This document shows positions 23,074 through 29,042 of a DNA stretch of 29,042 nt, in pieces. Position numbers and translations under genes: made by a program. The notes under the pieces were generated by a model, which saw only the letters and a list, made by a program, of their open reading frames with translations, made no database searches and was not told where the DNA came from. The stretch spans positions 1 through 29,042 of the forward strand of contig CAZDQC010000033.1 in NCBI GenBank assembly GCA_964507245.1, read 5' to 3'. The DNA comes from GCA-2731375 sp964507245 (GTDB lineage: Bacteria; Pseudomonadota; Alphaproteobacteria; GCA-2731375). How positions within the stretch are numbered: the first letter of the stretch is position 1; every line of letters begins with the position of its first letter.

Positions 23074-23141
23074 GTGTTAGGCCTCAATTCAAAATTGATC
23101 CCGGCGATATGTAGGGAAAGCGGCCTCATAAGGCAATGACT

Positions 23142-23432
23142 TCAACGGCTCCCTTCAACTCCGAGCAAACGGCGCAACATATTTTCGTCGGCCTCAAGAG
23201 CGGATGAAGGCCCGTCATGAACAACGCGGCCCCGGCTCATTACCAGGCACCGTTTTGCAAAAGAAAGAGCCAAACTGGCGTTCTGCTCCACCAGGACAAT
23301 GGTTAGTCCGGCCTCGTCTCGCAAACGCATCAGTCCATTGCGTAAGGTCTCGACGACGACAGGGGCCAACCCTTCGCTAGGTTCATCCATCAACAACACC
23401 TTGGGATTACCCATCAGTGCCCGCCCAATCGC
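23142..23432 (-). pseudogene. livF: Truncated branched-chain amino acid ABC transporter ATPase (livF remnant)
   Basis: Only the C-terminal part (about 97 of about 235 residues) of a LivF-type ATPase is present. The matching sequence begins at AIGRALMGNPKV and continues with Walker B LLMDEPSEGLAP, the switch-His region VLVEQNASLAL and the tail VVHDGPSSAL. Walker A, the Q-loop and the signature motif are missing, so it cannot be a working ATPase. Homology starts 7 nt after the stop codon of mce, which marks a recombination or deletion junction. No other liv gene is nearby. An internal ATG at 23414 would allow a 90-residue peptide, but I regard the gene as a relic. Confidence 0.8.
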
Positions 23433-23439
23433 CGAGCTA

Positions 23440-23844
23440 TTATACCTGTTCGATTTCGATCAAAGTTCCGCAGAAATCCTTAGGGTTCAGGAACAGTACG
23501 GACTTGCCATGAGCCCCGATACGAGGTTCCCCATCCCCCAGGACGCGTGCACCTTCGCGCTTCAGTTGGTCTCGGGCCGCGATGATGTTTGTCACTTCGA
23601 AACAGATATGATGCATGCCGCCATCAGGTGAACGTTTTAGAAAATTCTCGATCGCGGAATCTTCTCCCAAGGGATGGATAAGTTCGATTTTTGAATTCGC
23701 CAATTCCACGAAAACCGTAGTCACGCCATGTTCCGGCAAGTCGATGGGATCTGATACTTTGGCGCCCAGGGTATCGCGATACAGAGATGCTGCGGCGGTC
23801 AAATCGGGCACCGCGATGGCTACGTGATTCAACTTTCCGATCAT
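23440..23844 (-). CDS. mce: Methylmalonyl-CoA epimerase
   Basis: This 134-residue VOC protein interconverts (R)- and (S)-methylmalonyl-CoA in propionyl-CoA metabolism. The family pattern is clear: LNHVAIAVPDL with His7 as first metal ligand, KIELIHPLGEDS, GGMHHICFEV and the final GTLIEIEQ with the Glu130 ligand. GAGGG lies about 8 nt before the ATG. It is the gene after rnj in the conserved block. Its stop is followed almost directly by the livF relic, where alphaproteobacteria often carry a small DUF1467 gene before proS. Confidence 0.95.
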   Translation of the reverse strand: MIGKLNHVAIAVPDLTAAASLYRDTLGAKVSDPIDLPEHGVTTVFVELANSKIELIHPLGEDSAIENFLKRSPDGGMHHICFEVTNIIAARDQLKREGARVLGDGEPRIGAHGKSVLFLNPKDFCGTLIEIEQV

Positions 23845-23872
23845 AAAAATGCCCTCGATATGTTCATTTGCA

Positions 23873-25534
23873 TCAATCTACGCGGATGATTCGCGCCTCG
23901 ACGACGGCCCTTTTGCCCAGCCGTTCTCGAATCAGACGACGCAGAGCGATCCTTGCTGCCTCGATCATGCGTACGTCATCCCGGCGAGCCATCCGAGGTA
24001 AATTGTCCACGGCGTTCTCCACGACGCGGGTACCTTCTTCCGCTAAACTGGTCAGGCCATCATCTGTCGCCAGGCCTTGCAGGATCAGTTCAGGGTCTGC
24101 CAAAAGCTCGCCGTCCTGGTTCGCCACCAGAATTACCGCGCCGCCGCCGCTAAAACTCAGTTTGCGCCGCATCCGAATAACATCATCATTAGCCGGCACA
24201 ACGACGTCACCATCAACAAAACAGCGGCCGCTTCGTACTTCCGCCACCACCTCCACGCTACCAGGCACCAAGCGCAGAGCCTGGCCGTTTTCAATCACTG
24301 TAGCCTCAGGCACCTGCATGGACCGGGCGAGTTCCGCATGGGCTAACATGTGTTTGTATTCACCATGCACGGGCACAGCAATCTTTGGCCGAACCAAACG
24401 ATACATTTCCGCGAGTTCATCCCGGCACGGATGGCCCGAAACATGGATACCGCGTTCCTCTTCTCCAATAACCTCAACGCCATTCCACAATAGACGGTTC
24501 TGCACACGGCCAATGGCCGTTTCATTGCCCGGTATTACGCGTGATGAGAAGATCACCAAATCTCCCTTTTCAAACACCACATGACGATGATCGCCGACGG
24601 CTATTCGCGCCAACGCCGCCCTGGGCTCACCTTGGCTACCAGTACATAGGAACATCACCTTATCCGGAGGAAGATAGCCACCTTCATCATCTGTTAGAGG
24701 TGGTGCAATGTGCTGCAGGTAACCGCAATCCCTCGCCGCGGCCAGGATGCGCCAAAGCGATCGCCCCACCAGCACCAAATGACGGCCATTTTCGGCGGCG
24801 ACCCTTGCGACCGTGTCGATGCGCGCTACATTAGAGGCAAAGGTTGTTACCGCAACCCGCCCGCTCCGGTCGGCGCATATTTCCAATAATTTATCGCGCA
24901 CTTCCGCTTCCGAACCCGAAGTGCCCTCGACCAGAGCATTGGTGCTATCGCCTATCATCGCCATGACGCCTTCGTCGCCTAGGAGACGCAGTGCCTCTTG
25001 ATCGCTTCCAGGCCCCACCAGGGGTTCGGGATCTAATTTCCAATCGCCGGTGTGCAGGACCAGACCCGCATCCGTACGAATTGCCAGTGCATTCATTTCT
25101 AAGGTCGAATGGGTTAGTGGTACAAAGTCAATACTGAACGGTCCGATCTGCAACCGTTGGCCTGGTTCAATTACATGGAGGGGCACTTCGTGCAACAGAC
25201 CGGCTTCTTCAAGCTTGTTGCGCAGTAGATTACCGGCGAATGGTGTCGCCCAGACCGGACAGCGCAGGCGTCGCCAAAGATGGGCCACCGCGCCCAGATG
25301 ATCCTCGTGAGCGTGGGTGATGATCAGGCCAGCCAGATCGTCCCGTCTGTCAGCAATGAATGTTGGATCGGGAGTAATCAAGTCCACGCCCGGAATATCA
25401 CTGTCTGCAAATGTTACGCCCAAATCTACCAACAGCCATTGCCCGGCAAAACCGTACAAATTCATATTCATGCCGATCTCGCCAGAACCCCCAAGGGGCA
25501 GAAAGATCAACTCGTCTTCTGCAAACTCAGTCAC
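23873..25534 (-). CDS. rnj: Ribonuclease J
   Basis: RNase J is a metallo-beta-lactamase/beta-CASP nuclease with endo- and 5'-3' exonuclease activity in RNA maturation and decay. The 553 residues begin LIFLPLGGSGEIGMN, the zinc motif HAHEDH lies at residues 74-79, LHTGDWKLDP supplies another ligand, and the beta-CASP section includes FLCTGSQGEPRAALARIA and HVSGHPCRDEL. The C-terminal domain after VPGSVEVVAEV is of the usual length. The start is GTG at 25534, 15 nt after coaX. Its position between coaX and mce is the standard alphaproteobacterial one. Confidence 0.96.
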   Translation of the reverse strand: MTEFAEDELIFLPLGGSGEIGMNMNLYGFAGQWLLVDLGVTFADSDIPGVDLITPDPTFIADRRDDLAGLIITHAHEDHLGAVAHLWRRLRCPVWATPFAGNLLRNKLEEAGLLHEVPLHVIEPGQRLQIGPFSIDFVPLTHSTLEMNALAIRTDAGLVLHTGDWKLDPEPLVGPGSDQEALRLLGDEGVMAMIGDSTNALVEGTSGSEAEVRDKLLEICADRSGRVAVTTFASNVARIDTVARVAAENGRHLVLVGRSLWRILAAARDCGYLQHIAPPLTDDEGGYLPPDKVMFLCTGSQGEPRAALARIAVGDHRHVVFEKGDLVIFSSRVIPGNETAIGRVQNRLLWNGVEVIGEEERGIHVSGHPCRDELAEMYRLVRPKIAVPVHGEYKHMLAHAELARSMQVPEATVIENGQALRLVPGSVEVVAEVRSGRCFVDGDVVVPANDDVIRMRRKLSFSGGGAVILVANQDGELLADPELILQGLATDDGLTSLAEEGTRVVENAVDNLPRMARRDDVRMIEAARIALRRLIRERLGKRAVVEARIIRVD

Positions 25535-25549
25535 TCAAAAATCCCAGAT

Positions 25550-26320
25550 TTAGACGCCTCTGCTGCGCCGATAGATTTCCCGCAACCCCAGCATGGTGAT
25601 GTTGGGGATGTTGGCTTCTATCACATTCGTAGCGCCCTCAAACACAGGTGCCAAGCCGCCAGTGGAGAGGATTTTCATAGATTTACCAAACTCACCTTGG
25701 ATTCGATCTACGATCCCTTCAATCAACCCTACATAGCCCCAAAACACACCTGAATGCATACAGGCTACAGTGTCTGTGCCTATAACCTTGACCGGTTTAG
25801 CTACATCGATACGGGGTAATAGGGCGGTCGCGTTATGCAACGCCTCAAGGCTCAAGTTGATACCGGGAGCGATTACACCGCCGCAATAATCTCCCGCCTC
25901 ATTTACAACATCGAAGGTAGTAGCGGTTCCAAAGTCGACGACAACAGTTGGTTGATTAGGAAACAAAACCCCTGCACCAACGGTGTTACAGATGCGGTCG
26001 GCGCCGACTGGCGGCGTTGCGCTCACTTCAACACCATAATTGGTTTCCTCATCGCCCAGAACAAGCGGCTCTGATTTAAAATAGAAACTGCACAGACGGC
26101 GCAGATCGAACAATGCCTGAGGCACTACGGTGGCGATTACCGTATCGGTAACCGCTTCAAGTTTGAATCCGTTCAAATTGAACAATTGGGTCAACCATAC
26201 GGCATGTTCATCAGCTGTACGGGAGGATGAGGTTTGCTGACGCCATTCACCAATGGCGTCTTCGCCATCAAATAGGGTGAATTTGACATTAGTATTATTC
26301 GCATTGATCGCGAGCAGCAT
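25550..26320 (-). CDS. coaX: Type III pantothenate kinase
   Basis: CoaX phosphorylates pantothenate, the first step of coenzyme A synthesis, and belongs to the ASKHA fold. I place the start at ATG 26320 (256 residues, MLLAIN at the N-terminus as in homologues) because AAGGA lies 9 nt upstream; a TTG at 26329 would add three residues. The PPVGADR motif, VVDFGTATTFDVV and GGVIAPGINLS are typical of type III enzymes. The usual Asp of the first phosphate motif (DxGNT) is Asn here (INANNT). This is odd but may be a lineage feature. It sits 12 nt after birA. Confidence 0.94.
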   Translation of the reverse strand: MLLAINANNTNVKFTLFDGEDAIGEWRQQTSSSRTADEHAVWLTQLFNLNGFKLEAVTDTVIATVVPQALFDLRRLCSFYFKSEPLVLGDEETNYGVEVSATPPVGADRICNTVGAGVLFPNQPTVVVDFGTATTFDVVNEAGDYCGGVIAPGINLSLEALHNATALLPRIDVAKPVKVIGTDTVACMHSGVFWGYVGLIEGIVDRIQGEFGKSMKILSTGGLAPVFEGATNVIEANIPNITMLGLREIYRRSRGV

Positions 26321-26329
26321 ATAGGGCAA

Positions 26330-26334
26330 TCCTT
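26330..26334 (-). promoter_or_regulatory. Shine-Dalgarno site deciding the coaX start
   Basis: AAGGA (minus strand) overlaps the birA stop and lies 9 nt before ATG 26320. It supports that ATG rather than the TTG at 26329, which sits right next to the site. Confidence 0.6.
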
Positions 26335-27082
26335 ACATCTTTGGCAGGAATACCTCGCCGGCAGTTACCGTCCTGAGATTACCGCCGACTTCTTCGACTA
26401 GCAGGCTACCACTGTCGCCCAATTCACGGAAGATGCCGGTAAATTCTTCCTGAGGCAATCTAACAAGGATCGGACCCTTCAGACCCGCAGCCCGCTCTAG
26501 CCAGGCTGACCTTAACGGCCCAAACCCCTGGGCACGCCAAATGTCGAGCCAATACAGGAGGGCCGGTGCAAGGGCATGAAGCATGGAAGTCGCATCAACA
26601 TTTGCCGCACCTTGCGCACTCAGCGAGGTAGCTGCCAGATCCGTATCGTCAGGATGGTTTGCCACGTTGACGCCCATGCCCAAAATCAGCCAATCAATCC
26701 CATTTGACGAATTCGCCGCAGATTCCAACAAGATACCGGAAAGCTTGGCGCCATTGATCAGCACATCATTGGGCCATTTGTGCACTGGTGACAATTGCGG
26801 CGCAATTTGAACGATTGCCGTCGACAGCGCTACTGCCGCCAGAAAAGAAATTTGAGCTGCCGTTGCGGCATCGCATTTGGGACGCAACAACAGAGACATG
26901 TACAAATTGCCAGGCTCTGACTTCCATTGTCGGCCGGACCGTCCACGTCCCGCCCATTGTTCGCCCGCCACCACAAGAGTACCTTCCGGCGCACCTGATT
27001 GAGCTCGCTGTTTCACGTCATCGTTGGTCGATGCAACGCTATCAAGGAAGACCGGTTGGAAAAACGCGGGTAAATCGTTCAC
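26333..27082 (-). CDS. birA: Biotin--[acetyl-CoA carboxylase] ligase (monofunctional)
   Basis: BirA activates biotin to biotinyl-5'-AMP and attaches it to the carboxyl carrier protein. The biotin/ATP loop GRGRSGRQW, the HKWPNDVLING motif with the catalytic Lys, and KLSGILLE are present, with a short C-terminal domain. I start at GTG 27082, whose codon overlaps the nuoN TGA by 4 nt (GTGA), giving 249 residues. The longer frame up to 27166 lies inside nuoN and adds no conserved sequence. There is no N-terminal winged-helix domain, so it cannot act as a DNA-binding biotin repressor. A BirA between nuoN and coaX is normal in Alphaproteobacteria. Confidence 0.94.
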   Translation of the reverse strand: MNDLPAFFQPVFLDSVASTNDDVKQRAQSGAPEGTLVVAGEQWAGRGRSGRQWKSEPGNLYMSLLLRPKCDAATAAQISFLAAVALSTAIVQIAPQLSPVHKWPNDVLINGAKLSGILLESAANSSNGIDWLILGMGVNVANHPDDTDLAATSLSAQGAANVDATSMLHALAPALLYWLDIWRAQGFGPLRSAWLERAAGLKGPILVRLPQEEFTGIFRELGDSGSLLVEEVGGNLRTVTAGEVFLPKM

Positions 27083-28521
27083 GGCACCAGGGCGGCTGCG
27101 GCCATCTGTGCGGATGCCACGAATGGGGCCGTGTAAAAGGCAAAAAATACCACAAACACGCCGCAAAATCCGATCACTGCCCGCATCTCCATGTTAATGG
27201 GCCGCTCGAAAGGTTCCGCCGCCTCGTCGAAATACATCACCTTGATGATACGCAAGTAGTAGAAAGCTCCTACGACACTAGCCAGTACGCCAATCACCGC
27301 CAGGGCATAAAGCTCGGCATTCACAGCGGCCATAAAGACGTAAAACTTTCCGAAGAAACCGCCCAAGGGTGGTATGCCAGCCATGGAAAACATGAAAATC
27401 GCCAGTGACAGCGCCATCAGGGGATTGGTTTTGGACAACCCGGCCAAGTCGGAAATGCCCTCCACCATGCCAGTTTTGCGGCGCATGCAAAGGATACAGG
27501 CAAATGTCCCGATGTTCATCGCGACATATACCGCAAGATAAATCAAAACACCCCGAACACCTTCGACACTACCAGCCGCCAGGCCGATCAGGGCAAAGCC
27601 AACATGCCCGATGGAAGAATAGGCCATCAGTCGCTTAATATTGTCCTGCCATATCGCAGCGAAAGCGCCCAACAACATAGAAAGTATGGAGATGAAGACG
27701 ACGATTTGTTGCCAATCGGCGCTGACGGCAAAGAACGGAACAATCAGGGCTCGCATGAACAAGGCCAGGGCCGCCACTTTGGGGGCCACAGCAAAAAAGG
27801 CGGTTACAGGGGTTGGCGCGCCTTCATAAACATCCGGCGTCCACATATGAAATGGTACCGCAGAGACTTTGAAAGCAAGGCCGGCACACAGGAAAACGAT
27901 GCCAACAATTAATCCGACGGAGCCATTTTCCACCCCCTTTAGGGCTGCCGCGATTTCCGCGAAGCCCGTAGAGCCCGTAAATCCATAAATCAAGGAACAG
28001 CCGTACAGCAACATACCAGACGACAGTGCGCCGAGAACGAAGTATTTCAAACCGGCCTCGGTCGAGCGTAGGCTGTCACGGTTGAAAGCGGCAATGACAT
28101 AAAGCGCAAGACTTTGCAGCTCGATCCCCATGTACAATGCGATCAGATCGTTGGCGGAAATCATCATCAACATACCAAGAGTGGCAAGAACGAACAGCAC
28201 CGGATATTCAAACCGGTTCATGCCTTCTTCCTTGATATAATCTTGCGACATGATCAACCCCGCGCCGGAAGCAATCAGCACCAGGACCTTGGCAAAAGAT
28301 GTGAATTTGTCAGAAATATACATGCCGGCAAAACTGATGGCACTTGCCGACTCGGCTTGCCAGACTATGGCCAAGGTCACCGCGAACGCCAGGACGGCCA
28401 AATAGCTCAATAGACGCGTCGAGCCGTCGCCCCGGAAAACGCCAATCATCAGCAAAACCATGGAGGCGATAGCGAGAAATATCTCGGGCGCCGCGATGAC
28501 GTAATTGTGTGTGAAGGTCAT
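27079..28521 (-). CDS. nuoN: NADH-quinone oxidoreductase subunit N
   Basis: NuoN is one of the three antiporter-like proton-pumping subunits of respiratory complex I. The 480-residue protein is hydrophobic throughout, with about 14 predicted membrane helices. It carries IALYMGIELQSLALYV with the conserved Glu, the FKVSAVPFHMWTPDVYEGAPTP signature with the Lys and His of the channel, and KRLMAYSSIGHVGF. It starts 11 nt after the nuoM stop and overlaps birA at its end, so complex I genes lead directly into the cofactor genes. Confidence 0.97.
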   Translation of the reverse strand: MTFTHNYVIAAPEIFLAIASMVLLMIGVFRGDGSTRLLSYLAVLAFAVTLAIVWQAESASAISFAGMYISDKFTSFAKVLVLIASGAGLIMSQDYIKEEGMNRFEYPVLFVLATLGMLMMISANDLIALYMGIELQSLALYVIAAFNRDSLRSTEAGLKYFVLGALSSGMLLYGCSLIYGFTGSTGFAEIAAALKGVENGSVGLIVGIVFLCAGLAFKVSAVPFHMWTPDVYEGAPTPVTAFFAVAPKVAALALFMRALIVPFFAVSADWQQIVVFISILSMLLGAFAAIWQDNIKRLMAYSSIGHVGFALIGLAAGSVEGVRGVLIYLAVYVAMNIGTFACILCMRRKTGMVEGISDLAGLSKTNPLMALSLAIFMFSMAGIPPLGGFFGKFYVFMAAVNAELYALAVIGVLASVVGAFYYLRIIKVMYFDEAAEPFERPINMEMRAVIGFCGVFVVFFAFYTAPFVASAQMAAAALVP

Positions 28522-28532
28522 CCTATGTCGCC

Positions 28533-29042
28533 CTAATTCGCCGCCAACTGCATGGACCCGCCCGCAGCCGCTTGTACCGCCGTCTGGTACTGATGGATCA
28601 GATTATCCACCGATACATGCATCACATCCAAGAAGGGTGCCGGATAAATTCCCATTAGAACCGCCAGGATGACTAAGGGTGCGAACAGGGCGATCTCGCG
28701 GGCATTCATGTCAGCAATCTGTTTCAGATCATCCTTTTCCAATTGGCCAAATATTATCCGGCGATAGAGCCAAAGCATGTAGGCCGCACCTAGAATGACG
28801 CCAAGGGCAGCAAGTGCCGCGACCCAGGTATTCACCTGATAGACGCCAACCAGAACTAGAATTTCGCCGACAAACCCAGCGGTGCCGGGCAAACCGACCG
28901 AGGCCAACATAAATATCATGAAGGTGAAAGCATAGATGGGCATTCGGTTCACAAGACCGCCGTAGCGGGCGATTTCCCGGCTATGTATACGATCATAGAC
29001 CACGCCAACAACCAGGAACAAAGCGGCGGAGACAATGCCATG
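28533..29042 (-). CDS. nuoM: NADH-quinone oxidoreductase subunit M (5' end outside window)
   Basis: The last 169 codons of NuoM, a proton-pumping complex I subunit. The frame is open to the window edge, so the start lies beyond base 29042. HGIVSAALFLVVGVVYDRIHSR, GGLVNRMP and FMLASVGLPGTAGFVGEILVLVG are highly conserved in NuoM, and three to four membrane helices remain. A TTG at 29021 is not a real start because conserved sequence continues before it. It ends 11 nt before nuoN. Confidence 0.96.
   Translation of the reverse strand, partial: HGIVSAALFLVVGVVYDRIHSREIARYGGLVNRMPIYAFTFMIFMLASVGLPGTAGFVGEILVLVGVYQVNTWVAALAALGVILGAAYMLWLYRRIIFGQLEKDDLKQIADMNAREIALFAPLVILAVLMGIYPAPFLDVMHVSVDNLIHQYQTAVQAAAGGSMQLAAN

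Noticed and set aside
23122..23133. GCCTCATAAGGC hairpin between livF relic and proS
   Set aside because: A 4-bp stem without a proper U-tract; not a credible terminator.
23868..24584. A 238-codon plus-strand frame opposite rnj
   Set aside because: Composition is Ser/Arg/Thr-rich as expected for antisense of a GC-rich gene, and RNase J motifs on the other strand are convincing.
27083..27166. Longer birA N-terminus
   Set aside because: These 28 codons lie inside the conserved end of nuoN, and the GTG at 27082 gives a 4-nt overlap and the normal family N-terminus.

Overview
The window looks like chromosomal DNA of an aerobic alphaproteobacterium, possibly Rhodospirillales-like or a marine or host-associated lineage. 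The lineage is inferred from the right-hand block nuoM-nuoN-birA-coaX-rnj-mce-proS-lolC-lolD (all minus strand), which is a familiar alphaproteobacterial gene order, and from the short (440-residue) prolyl-tRNA synthetase typical of that class. The sequence is moderately GC-rich by eye. I saw no tRNA, rRNA, CRISPR array or intact insertion sequence.

Left part (1-5850): the 3' three quarters of recG (+), a degraded cupin gene with an in-frame stop (-), thymidine kinase tdk (-), and a minus-strand group of an EamA/DMT exporter, an acyl-CoA dehydrogenase and an RraA/HMG-aldolase-like protein.

Central part (5972-18698): a 12.7 kb run of plus-strand genes with gaps of 0-80 nt and many stop/start overlaps, almost certainly one operon. 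In order it encodes a VOC metalloprotein, an alpha/beta hydrolase with an SCP2-like front domain, a reductive-dehalogenase-family (RdhA-like) corrinoid/Fe-S protein without a Tat signal, kynureninase, a 50-residue unknown, a crotonase missing one catalytic Glu, a 44-residue unknown, the two halves of a split ThDP decarboxylase (sulfopyruvate/phosphonopyruvate decarboxylase type), HyuA and HyuB (ATP-dependent hydantoinase/oxoprolinase family), an AtzG-like 62-residue partner with its AtzE-like amidase, and a PuuE-like NodB-fold amidohydrolase. My reading is a catabolic pathway for an unidentified nitrogen-containing and possibly halogenated ring compound. The dehalogenase-like protein, C-C lyases, decarboxylase and three kinds of amide or ring hydrolase would act on one substrate series. 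This combination is the main candidate for an undescribed system; the substrate is inference only.

Right of the operon (18699-19823) lie a lone SAM methyltransferase and a short stretch that may hold a decayed recombinase tail. Together they separate the operon from lolD. The housekeeping block then follows on the minus strand: lolD, lolC/E, proS, a truncated livF remnant, mce, rnj, coaX, birA, nuoN and a partial nuoM. The livF fragment between mce and proS marks an old rearrangement inside an otherwise conserved block.
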